Below, piece after piece: positions 1 to 6,629 of a DNA stretch of 9,388 nt (position 1 is its first letter; every line of letters begins with the position of its first letter). The stretch is from Parvularculaceae bacterium (GTDB lineage: Bacteria > Pseudomonadota > Alphaproteobacteria > Caulobacterales > Parvularculaceae): contig JALWRV010000014.1 in assembly GCA_027080545.1 (NCBI GenBank), forward strand, positions 1 through 9,388, in the 5' to 3' direction. The notes under the pieces are model-generated. The model was not told where the DNA came from and ran no database searches. It worked only from the letters and a program-made list of their open reading frames with translations. The position numbers were made by a program, and so were the translations under genes.

Positions 1-1
1 C

Positions 2-124
2 CGCATTGCCGATGAAACGGACCCCGCATTGCGGCAATCGCGAATCGGGTTGGCCCAGCGTACCGGGGCCCAGCTTGAGGAAATATTGACCCTGTTGGGG
101 ATCGATATACCCGAACGCATGTAG
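2..124 (+). CDS. C-terminal end of an unidentified protein (partial)
   Basis: Frame 2 is open from the left edge and ends at the TAG at 122-124, giving the last 40 residues of a protein that begins outside the window. The tail is soluble and probably helical, rich in Arg, Leu, Glu and Gln, and ends in LLGIDIPERM. Base composition resembles the neighbouring genes. I do not recognise the family from so short a piece. No convincing intrinsic terminator follows: the AGGG...CCCT repeat near 135-150 has only four paired bases and no T-run. The reading frame itself is inferred from its length, the lack of stops, and the non-coding look of the sequence after it. Confidence 0.6.
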   Translation, partial: RIADETDPALRQSRIGLAQRTGAQLEEILTLLGIDIPERM

Positions 125-275
125 AACATTTTTTAGGGTCCGGTAGCCCTGAGCGCACTGCTTGCGGTTCACTTGCTTTTTGCCTCGATTGTGGAAAACT
201 CAACCCCTACCGACTGCAAGAAATATTATTGGAATCCAGCGCCTTACAGCATTTTTTCCCGGTGCGGCGGCAAAG

Positions 276-290
276 TCACACTTTTTGTGA
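276..290. repeat. Inverted repeat TCACA-N5-TGTGA
   Basis: TCACA at 276-280 and TGTGA at 286-290 are perfect 5-bp arms around CTTTT. The half-sites are the same words as in a CRP/FNR-type site but in the opposite order, so this is not a canonical CRP box. It lies about 105 bp upstream of the receptor start. It could be an operator half-site pair or a weak hairpin, and chance is a real possibility at this length. Confidence 0.25.
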
Positions 291-310
291 TGCAAATGTC
301 GTAATTTTCC

Positions 311-343
311 CCTACACGCCTGCATAGGCGAACTGTGAGTAGG
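311..343 (+). repeat. Two-tier hairpin in the receptor 5' leader
   Basis: CGCCT (317-321) pairs with AGGCG (326-330) around a GCAT loop. Outside it, CCTAC (311-315) pairs with GTAGG (339-343), leaving an asymmetric internal loop of one base on one side and eight on the other. The structure ends 50 bases before the receptor ATG, so if transcription starts upstream it would sit in the mRNA leader. A role in mRNA stability or translation is inference only. Confidence 0.3.
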
Positions 344-393
344 CATTTTGCCGGGACAAAAACCAAACCTAAATCCAATTGGGGTATGTAAAC

Positions 394-3300
394 ATGAAAT
401 TTTCCAAAACGCTTGCAGCCGGTGCGGCTGCTCTGGCGGTGACAGTGGCCCTTGGTGGCGCTGCCCTCGCTCAGGAAATTACTTCCGACGTTCGTGGTAC
501 GGTAACCACGGAAGCTGGTGCACCGCTTGCTAACGCAACGGTCATCATTACCGACACAAGAACCGGCCAAAGCCGTACGGTTACCACGGACGCTAACGGT
601 TCATTTGCTGCACGCAACCTGCCTGTTGGCGGGCCTTACACGGTTTCTGCCACGGCAGACGGTTATCAGGGCGAGCGGATTGAGAATCTCTCTCTCAATC
701 TTGGTGACACCCAGAACCTAACCTTCGATTTGGCGGCAGCCGGTGACGCTGGCGACGAGATCATCATCGTTGGTACCCGCACGGTTGCAGGTACGGTAGC
801 ACCGGGACCGGCGGCGACTTTCTCTGCGGCTGATTTTGAGGCTCTACCTTCTGTGGATCGTGATATTAAAGACGTTATTTCTGCTGACCCGCGTGTCTAT
901 ATCGACTCCACCAATAGTAATGGCATCCAGTGTGCCGGTAACAATAACCGGTATAACTCATTGACCGTGGACGGTGTGCGCCAGAATGATGATTTTGGTC
1001 TTAATGGTAATGGCTATCCGACCCAACGCCTGCCATTCCCGTTTGACATTGTTCAAGCGGTTAATGTGGAATTGGCGCCGATTGATGTGGAATATGGCGG
1101 CTTTACCGGCTGTAACATCAACGTGGTTACCCGATCTGGCGGTAATGATTTCCATGGCCGCGTTTCGTATGAATATATTGATCCTGATTTCAGCGGTGAC
1201 AGCCTTGAGGGCAGCCCGATCAACTTCACCAATCAGGAGCGCAAATCCTATTCAGGCTTTTTGTCGGGTCCAATCGTTCGCGACAAGCTGTTTTTCTCTT
1301 TCGCTTACGAGAAAGTCGAAGAGCAGGGGGCAAGCTCGACTACGGGTCCGACCGGCTCTGGGCTGGATAATGAATTGCCGGAAATTACCCTGCAAGATGT
1401 CACCGACATCCAGAATATTTCGCAATCGGTCTACGGGTTTGATGCTGGTACCTTCGGCGGTAACTTCCCCGTAGAAGACGAACGTTATTTCCTTAAATTG
1501 GTTGGCTATCTGAACGAAAAACACCGTGCCGAGGTTTCTTACCAATATACTTTGGGCAACACGATTCGCGTTCAAAACACGTTCCGCGACCGTCTTGGCC
1601 TGTCGTCAAACTGGTATGACCGTTCCGAGCGATTGGAAGTTTATACGGGCCGTCTCTATTCTGATTGGACCGATAATTTCTCGACCGAATTGCGGATTAC
1701 GTCACAAGATCGCGTGACTGGTCAGGATTCGATTGGTGGCGCTGATTTTGCTCAGTTTGAGATTGACACCGCTGGTGGGGGTACGGTTTACCTCGGCTCT
1801 GATCCATTCCGCCAAGCCAACGCGCTGACCGGCGATATTATGGATTATAAATTGCTGGGTGAGTATAATCGGGGTCCGCATACTTACAAATTTGGTTATG
1901 AGCGCAACGAGTATGATGTGTTCAACAAATTTGTGCCTTTCTCTGAAGGTATTGCGCAATGTGCAAGCATTGCCGATTTCCAAAATCAGACCTGTACCCT
2001 TTCAATCTATCAAAATGCGCCATCTAACCTTGAGGATGATGGGGCTGCGAAATGGGATCGCAATTTGAACGCTCTGTATGTTCAAGACACTTGGTCAGCA
2101 ACGCCGGCCGTCGATGTAACCGTTGGTCTTCGTTATGACTGGTATGATGTGGATGCGGTGCCGACTTACAACCCGAACTTCGAGGCACGTTACGGTTTCC
2201 GCAACGACAATACGCTTGATGGGAAAGGTCTGTTGCAACCGCGTATCGGTTTTGATTGGGATGCTGGAGAGGGTCTCGATGTCTATGGTGGCATCGGTGT
2301 GTTCTCTGGTGGGGATCCGGCGGTTTGGGTATCCAATGCCTATTCCAATGACGGCTTCCTTGGCATTACCTTTGGGGGAGATTTGACTGGGTTTGACGGT
2401 TATAACCTGCCGCAGCCAATCCTTGATGCGGTGACCGCCTCTGGTAATCAGGGTCAAGGTCGCGTGGATGCGCTGGGGCCAGATTATAAAATCCCGGCCG
2501 TGGTGCGCTCTGGCATTGGCTTCAAAAAAGATGGTTTGGACTTGAGCCAATTCCACTTGGGGAGCGACTGGACTTGGGGCATGGATTTCCTTTATTCCAT
2601 CACCCGTGATCCGGTTATCTGGCAGAATATTTCCTTGAACCGCATCGGAACGGCCCCAGATGGTCGCCCGATCTATCAAGGTCAGGACCTGTTGGACCCA
2701 GATTGCCCGGCCAATGTTGTTGGCAGCACCACCACCGATTTGGCAAATTGCTCGGTGCGTCGTGATGACATCATCTTGACCAACTCCAATGAAAACCCGA
2801 AAGTTTTGTCCGTATCAACTTATGCGGCAAACAGCTGGGAGCTGCCTTGGCAGACAGATTTGGATTTGAGCATTGGTTATGCCTATCTTGATGCCGAGGA
2901 TGTCAGCCCGGCGACATCTTCCACAGCGACCTCAAACTTTGAGAATATCGGTGTGGCAGATTACAATAACCCAACCGTGGCCACGTCTGACTATGAAATC
3001 AAACACAGCATCAAAGTACGGGCTCAGTTCAAGAAAGAGTTCGCACCGGATTGGGTCACACGTTTGTCCTTCTTCGGTCGGATGAATTCTGGCTCACCCT
3101 ACAGCTATACGTTCGACACCAATTGTGGCTCTGATGCTATTGCTGGTCGTTGCAACATGTTTGGTGATAGTGATGATAGTGAACGTCGTTCGCTGCTCTA
3201 TGTGCCGCGGGGTGGTAATGATCCGCTGATTGACTATGTCAATTCGGATCCGGCCGCTCTTGATGCGTATATTGCCTTCATCCAAGCCAATGATGAGCTG

Positions 3301-3645
3301 GCTGCTTATGCGGGCCGTATTGCGCCGCGTAACGCCTTCAACAATGGCTGGTGGGGCCGGGTGGATATGCGCCTGTCGCAAGAAATTCCATTGCCGAAAA
3401 CACTGGGCGATGACAAATTGCTTGTGACGTTTGACGTACGTAACCTGACCAACCTGTTGAACGATGAATGGGGTATCTTCAACGAGCGTCGCTATAATGA
3501 CTTTGGTCGTGTGGCGCTGGTGGAAGCTGAATTATCCCCAGATGGGTCGCAATATGTGATCCGTCGTTTCAACGGAACACAGGATCGTCGCAGCACGTCT
3601 CTGTCTACTTGGAGAGCGCAGGTGGGTATCCGCTACGACTTTTAA
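394..3645 (+). CDS. Oar-like TonB-dependent outer-membrane receptor
   Basis: A 1083-residue outer-membrane transporter that would import a large or scarce substrate using energy passed on by TonB-ExbBD; the substrate cannot be read from the sequence. Residues 1-26 are a Sec signal peptide (Lys4-Thr-Leu..., hydrophobic core, ALA-Gln cleavage after residue 26). Residues about 29-113 form a carboxypeptidase-regulatory-like beta-sandwich (DVRGTVTTEAGAPLANATV). DEIIIVGTR at 121-129 is a TonB-box-like segment. The plug (about 140-255) has the Oar-type landmarks LPSVDRDIKDV, YNSLTVDGV and NVVTRSGG, with Cys180 and Cys240 in positions often kept in this group. The rest is a beta-barrel ending in the typical aromatic residue (IRYDF). 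I chose ATG 394 over an in-frame TTG at 379 because it starts directly at the signal peptide and has GGGG nine bases upstream. It stands alone, with no transport or TonB genes beside it, and is followed by a strong terminator. Confidence 0.93.
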   Translation: MKFSKTLAAGAAALAVTVALGGAALAQEITSDVRGTVTTEAGAPLANATVIITDTRTGQSRTVTTDANGSFAARNLPVGGPYTVSATADGYQGERIENLSLNLGDTQNLTFDLAAAGDAGDEIIIVGTRTVAGTVAPGPAATFSAADFEALPSVDRDIKDVISADPRVYIDSTNSNGIQCAGNNNRYNSLTVDGVRQNDDFGLNGNGYPTQRLPFPFDIVQAVNVELAPIDVEYGGFTGCNINVVTRSGGNDFHGRVSYEYIDPDFSGDSLEGSPINFTNQERKSYSGFLSGPIVRDKLFFSFAYEKVEEQGASSTTGPTGSGLDNELPEITLQDVTDIQNISQSVYGFDAGTFGGNFPVEDERYFLKLVGYLNEKHRAEVSYQYTLGNTIRVQNTFRDRLGLSSNWYDRSERLEVYTGRLYSDWTDNFSTELRITSQDRVTGQDSIGGADFAQFEIDTAGGGTVYLGSDPFRQANALTGDIMDYKLLGEYNRGPHTYKFGYERNEYDVFNKFVPFSEGIAQCASIADFQNQTCTLSIYQNAPSNLEDDGAAKWDRNLNALYVQDTWSATPAVDVTVGLRYDWYDVDAVPTYNPNFEARYGFRNDNTLDGKGLLQPRIGFDWDAGEGLDVYGGIGVFSGGDPAVWVSNAYSNDGFLGITFGGDLTGFDGYNLPQPILDAVTASGNQGQGRVDALGPDYKIPAVVRSGIGFKKDGLDLSQFHLGSDWTWGMDFLYSITRDPVIWQNISLNRIGTAPDGRPIYQGQDLLDPDCPANVVGSTTTDLANCSVRRDDIILTNSNENPKVLSVSTYAANSWELPWQTDLDLSIGYAYLDAEDVSPATSSTATSNFENIGVADYNNPTVATSDYEIKHSIKVRAQFKKEFAPDWVTRLSFFGRMNSGSPYSYTFDTNCGSDAIAGRCNMFGDSDDSERRSLLYVPRGGNDPLIDYVNSDPAALDAYIAFIQANDELAAYAGRIAPRNAFNNGWWGRVDMRLSQEIPLPKTLGDDKLLVTFDVRNLTNLLNDEWGIFNERRYNDFGRVALVEAELSPDGSQYVIRRFNGTQDRRSTSLSTWRAQVGIRYDF

Positions 3646-3668
3646 AAGTTGGTTCTTAATAATGAACG

Positions 3669-3698
3669 AAAAGGGCGGCTCTTTGGGCCGCCCTTTTT
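3669..3698. terminator. Bidirectional intrinsic terminator between convergent genes
   Basis: An 11-bp perfect stem: AAAAGGGCGGC (3669-3679) pairs with GCCGCCCTTTT (3687-3697) around a 7-base loop, with a T-run at 3694-3698 on the + strand and the matching A-run at 3669-3672 giving T's on the minus strand. It lies 23 bases after the receptor stop and 9 bases beyond the stop of the converging glutathione S-transferase gene, so it probably ends both transcripts. Confidence 0.9.
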
Positions 3699-3707
3699 GA
3701 TGCGCTA

Positions 3708-4358
3708 TTATTTCTCGTGAATGGGGGTGCCTGACCATAAGGGGCGCTTTTCCATTATCTTCGAGAAAAGCGAACTATTAAGATGGTTTTCAAGCCAAGT
3801 TTGTAAGCAAGGTAGGTCCTGCTGTTGAAACCAAATCATATCCACATGGGCGAATTGTCGCACAAAGGGAAATAGAGCGTAATCTGCTAGGCTAGGGGTT
3901 GGCCGCAGCAATTGCCCATGGGGCTTGAGGCGCTGTTCTAGATCCCCCAGAAAGCTGAGAGCTTCATCGCGGGCCTTTAGGCCATTTTCATCACCTTTGG
4001 GGGCATATTTATAGCGATCCAGTAAGCGCTTAAACGGTCCATCATTTTGCGCAATTAGGTGATGGGTTTGGTGTTGCTCGTCTGCTGTTTGCGGCAGCCA
4101 GCCATTTGGATCCTGTTGCCCCAAGGCCCAATGAATAATGTCGAGGCTTTCTTCCAGAACCGTGCCATTTTCCAGAACCAGCACCGGAATCGTGCCTTTG
4201 GGGGAGGCTTCGAGCATCTCTCGGGGTTTGTCGCGCAGAATGATCTCGCGCCATTCCACATCTATGCCCGCCCCTTGCACCGCCATACGCGCACGCATGG
4301 CATAGGGGCAACGTCTGAATGTCCAGAATATGGGGAGGCGAGCGGGTAGGGTAGCCAT
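3708..4358 (-). CDS. Glutathione S-transferase family protein
   Basis: A 216-residue soluble cytoplasmic protein of normal GST length. The N-terminal thioredoxin-like domain (about 8-82) begins with RRCPYAMRAR: Cys17-Pro-Tyr is the glutaredoxin-like active-site position, with Cys in place of Ser or Tyr. SPKGTIPVL provides the cis-Pro58 that contacts glutathione, and Glu70-Ser71 is the gamma-glutamyl-binding pair. The C-terminal helical domain (about 95-205) contains LADYALFPFVRQFAHVD. A Cys-type GST of this kind usually does thiol transfer or reductive deglutathionylation, but the substrate is unknown. The ATG overlaps the phhA stop by one base (TAATG at 4356-4360) and has no clear ribosome binding site, so translation probably depends on ribosomes finishing phhA. 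The zeta-class signature of maleylacetoacetate isomerase is absent, so the shared operon alone should not be read as MaiA. Confidence 0.9.
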   Translation of the reverse strand: MATLPARLPIFWTFRRCPYAMRARMAVQGAGIDVEWREIILRDKPREMLEASPKGTIPVLVLENGTVLEESLDIIHWALGQQDPNGWLPQTADEQHQTHHLIAQNDGPFKRLLDRYKYAPKGDENGLKARDEALSFLGDLEQRLKPHGQLLRPTPSLADYALFPFVRQFAHVDMIWFQQQDLPCLQTWLENHLNSSLFSKIMEKRPLWSGTPIHEK

Positions 4359-5260
4359 TAGCTCACTTTGGCAAAGCGCCCACCAGCCTTGGCATAGGCT
4401 TGAGTGCCTCTATGCAATAGCTCTGCTTCATTGTCGATATAATCAACCTGCCAGCGCGGCGCTTTGTGCAGGCGCTCATAGAGGGGGGCGAAATCCGTGT
4501 CCACAGTGGCGCGAAACAGGCTTTCATAGGAGTCAATGACAAAATAGGTTTGCTGAAAATCATCAATGCGATAGTCGGTGCGCATCACCCGTTCAAGGTC
4601 GAATTTCAACCGGTTCGGAGACGGATCTTCGACACAGAAGCGGGTTTCGGAGGCAGAAGAAAGGATGCCAGCCCCATAAATACGCAAACCCTGATCTGTT
4701 TGCACCAGTCCAAACTCGACGGTGTACCAATAAAGGGCAGCGAGGTTTTTTAAGCAGTCAAAGCCGAGTGAGCGCAGGCCTCCTTCGCCATAGGCCTGCA
4801 TATAATCAGCAAAGACCGGATTGGTCAGCATCGGCACATGGCCGAATACATCATGGAACACGTCGGGCTCTTGAATATAGTCCAGCTGATCAAGGCGGCG
4901 GATGAAATTTCCCGCTGGGAATCGGCGATTGGCGAGATGTTCAAAAAATATGTCATCAGGCACCAGACAGGGAACCGGAACGATGGTCCAGCCAGTTAAT
5001 TTTTCCAGCTCTTCGTTAAGGTCGTCAAATTTTGGAATACCGCCGCGATGCAGATTCAGTTTTGACAGGCCGTCAATGAAGGATTGCTCGGCATAATTCG
5101 GCAATAATTTTTCTTGTCGCGTGTAAAGACGGTCCCAAATGGCGTGCTGTTCGGGGGTATAGTCTTCCCAATGCTGGGGGACCGTAAAGTCGGCCGCGAT
5201 ATCATCGGGCAAATCTTGCAGATGATGTTCTGTTTCCTGAGAATCTGTTTGATCAGTCAT
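4358..5260 (-). CDS. phhA: Phenylalanine 4-hydroxylase (PhhA)
   Basis: A 300-residue, single-domain, non-haem iron aromatic amino acid hydroxylase that converts L-phenylalanine to L-tyrosine with O2 and tetrahydropterin, the first step of phenylalanine breakdown in the cytoplasm. The iron ligands are visible: His136 and His141 in VFHDVFGHVPML and Glu182 in YWYTVEFGLV, the two-His-one-carboxylate triad. Other family landmarks are DFTVPQHWEDYTPEQHAIW (24-42), RRFPAGNFIRRLDQLDYIQEPD (112-133) and the IYGAGILSSASE segment (194-205). There is no N-terminal ACT regulatory domain, as expected for bacterial enzymes; about 25 acidic residues precede the conserved core. The ATG at 5260 is the only methionine before the core, but it has no good ribosome binding site and sits just after a small inverted repeat (5265-5282). 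The gene is coupled to the downstream GST. A pterin-4a-carbinolamine dehydratase (phhB) is not in the window. Confidence 0.96.
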   Translation of the reverse strand: MTDQTDSQETEHHLQDLPDDIAADFTVPQHWEDYTPEQHAIWDRLYTRQEKLLPNYAEQSFIDGLSKLNLHRGGIPKFDDLNEELEKLTGWTIVPVPCLVPDDIFFEHLANRRFPAGNFIRRLDQLDYIQEPDVFHDVFGHVPMLTNPVFADYMQAYGEGGLRSLGFDCLKNLAALYWYTVEFGLVQTDQGLRIYGAGILSSASETRFCVEDPSPNRLKFDLERVMRTDYRIDDFQQTYFVIDSYESLFRATVDTDFAPLYERLHKAPRWQVDYIDNEAELLHRGTQAYAKAGGRFAKVS

Positions 5261-5425
5261 GAGCGCACTTTATCAGAAGTGCCATGGGCAAAGCAACTCA
5301 CTTCCATTGCTGATAGGGTTCTTGCCTATGGCTGTGAGGTGCCAGCAAAGGTTTGGTGCATACACTTGTTTGTTGCACATGAATATGAGTTGCGCTTGGT
5401 GCCTGTTTTGACCACGATGTTTCGA
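5261..5425 (-). promoter_or_regulatory. Gap upstream of phhA, likely promoter region
   Basis: 165 bp lie between the stop of the GGDEF-like gene and the phhA start on the same strand. No terminator stem is visible, so read-through is possible, but the size suggests phhA has its own promoter here. A loose inverted repeat, GTGCA (5358-5362) to TGCAC (5374-5378) with imperfect extension, might be an operator. I could not pick convincing -35/-10 boxes. Confidence 0.35.
5265..5282. repeat. Perfect inverted repeat just upstream of phhA
   Basis: GCACTT (5265-5270) and AAGTGC (5277-5282) form a 6-bp perfect stem around TATCAG, only four bases before the phhA ATG (minus strand). In the mRNA this hairpin would occupy the place of the ribosome binding site, and no clear Shine-Dalgarno sequence is seen there. 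It could instead be a DNA operator. Both readings are inference. Confidence 0.35.
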
Positions 5426-6472
5426 TCAGTGACGTTGCGTGACCGGAAATAGTGAGATGGTAGCGTCTTCTTCACCCTCATCTGTGGACATCGTTTTTTC
5501 ACGCGGCGGGCTGTCTTCGCAAATAATGGCCATTTGCTTTTTTTGCAGGGCTGTCTCGACGCAGTGACGCGCGCGCTCCATCAATTTCGACGGGGTTTCC
5601 GGGAAATGTAATTGCGCAACGCCGATGCCGATTTGCAGCTCTGACCATATCCAGCCAATGCGTGGGTCTGATTGTTTCAAGGCCAAATCTTCACGGATAT
5701 TTTGACAGAGGCGATCAGCCTGAGACAGACGGGTGCGTGGCAATACCATCGCCAATTCCCAATCATCGGAGCGGGCAAGAAAATCGCGCCCTTTAATGGA
5801 GCCGTTCAGGGTTTCAGCCAATTCTTGCATCACGCTGGCATCGTCGGGCAGGGTATCGGTGTTAGAGATTTTAACCAGGGCCAAGCTCAAGGGCTCTGAG
5901 CGCTCAACCGCGATTTCCACCCTGATTTGTAATTCTGCAAGGAAGGAAGACTGGTCTGCCAATCCGGTCAGGGCATCCATGTGAACCGGCGATAAGGAGG
6001 TGCCGGTTTCCCGGCGCAACCCCTTGATGACCGCAATGGCTTCGTCGAGCCAATTTTCCATCTCAATGCGCTCAAGCTGTAAGGCCTGTATGGCTTGCGG
6101 TAAAATATTAGCCGTGTCGGAATCCCATTTTGCCGTGTCATGGGCATCTGCACTATTGACCGGTCTGGTCAGGCGCTGTTGCAATAGGTCCATCTTGTGC
6201 AACAGGGCTTCCGTTTGCAGGCGAAAATTGTGTCGAACCAATTCGGCTGCAAAAAATTTATCATACAGCATTTCGCAATCGGCTTCGCTAATCTCCCCAT
6301 GTTCGCGGATGATTTCTTCCAGGGCATGGGTCAGGGCCGGTTTGACCCCGGCAAAATGGGCATACCAGAGGGTATAGTTTTCCGGTGTATGGGCGATGCC
6401 CGCCTTGGACATGGCCTCCCATGCCTTTTTGGCGCACAGCTTGGGTGAATAATTTCCAATTATCGATGACAT
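5426..6472 (-). CDS. Degenerate GGDEF-domain protein, probably not a diguanylate cyclase
   Basis: A 348-residue soluble protein. Residues about 8-100 form a helical domain of the kind found before GGDEF domains in alphaproteobacteria (HTPENYTLWYAHFAG at 28-42). A helical linker follows (about 120-155). The C-terminal part aligns with GGDEF: MDALTGLADQSSFLAEL (165-181) matches the usual DxLTGLxNR entry, and FLARSDDWELAMVLP (231-245) lies where FxRYGGDEFxxxLP belongs. The signature itself has become Asp-Asp-Trp-Glu-Leu (236-240), the first metal-binding Asp of the normal DxDxFK segment is replaced (LVKISNTD at 199-206 has Lys201), and the closing ADxALYxAK segment is lost (ERARHCVETALQKK). Cyclic-di-GMP synthesis is therefore unlikely; it may bind GTP or a protein partner. 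The last 30 residues are acidic and probably disordered. AGGA lies about 13 bases before the ATG, rather far. No EAL domain or membrane segment is seen. Confidence 0.8.
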   Translation of the reverse strand: MSSIIGNYSPKLCAKKAWEAMSKAGIAHTPENYTLWYAHFAGVKPALTHALEEIIREHGEISEADCEMLYDKFFAAELVRHNFRLQTEALLHKMDLLQQRLTRPVNSADAHDTAKWDSDTANILPQAIQALQLERIEMENWLDEAIAVIKGLRRETGTSLSPVHMDALTGLADQSSFLAELQIRVEIAVERSEPLSLALVKISNTDTLPDDASVMQELAETLNGSIKGRDFLARSDDWELAMVLPRTRLSQADRLCQNIREDLALKQSDPRIGWIWSELQIGIGVAQLHFPETPSKLMERARHCVETALQKKQMAIICEDSPPREKTMSTDEGEEDATISLFPVTQRH

Positions 6473-6574
6473 GGCTCTACTGCTTCCTGCTTAATGCCTA
6501 ACATCAATCATATGAGCCTAACTGTTTAAAAATCCGGCTAAGCGGAACGGTCGAATTTTAGGCAAATTAAGCAG

Positions 6575-6600
6575 GAAAAGCCCGCTTTTCGGGGCTTTTC
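6575..6600 (-). terminator. Intrinsic terminator of the helicase gene
   Basis: GAAAAGCCC (6575-6583) and GGGCTTTTC (6592-6600) form a 9-bp perfect stem around an 8-base loop. It lies 30 bases past the helicase TAA in the direction of transcription, and on the minus strand the second arm ends in TTTTC. This separates the helicase transcript from the GGDEF-like gene that follows. Confidence 0.75.
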
Positions 6601-6629
6601 GACGGCAGCCATTGATAAGGGAAGAGATA

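Larger units (their letters stand above)
125..393 (+). promoter_or_regulatory. Leader region of the TonB-dependent receptor gene
   Basis: This 269-bp stretch between the end of the left gene and the receptor start has no credible gene. It should contain the receptor promoter and 5' untranslated region, but I could not pick a convincing -35/-10 pair. It is AT-rich in its second half and holds two short inverted repeats (276-290 and 311-343), listed separately. A GGGG at 381-384, nine bases before the ATG at 394, is the likely ribosome binding site. The regulatory role is inferred from position alone. Confidence 0.45.

Noticed and set aside
125..185. Terminator for the left-edge gene
   Set aside because: The best stem (AGGG...CCCT) has four base pairs and lacks a following T-run; the CTTTTT further on has no proper stem before it.
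276..290. CRP-type binding site upstream of the receptor
   Set aside because: The half-sites are in reverse order (TCACA then TGTGA) compared with the CRP consensus, so I report it only as an inverted repeat.
3708..4358. Calling the GST maleylacetoacetate isomerase because it follows phhA
   Set aside because: The N-terminal active-site motif is CPYAMR, not the zeta-class Ser-Ser-x-Ser/Cys signature, so context alone is not enough.
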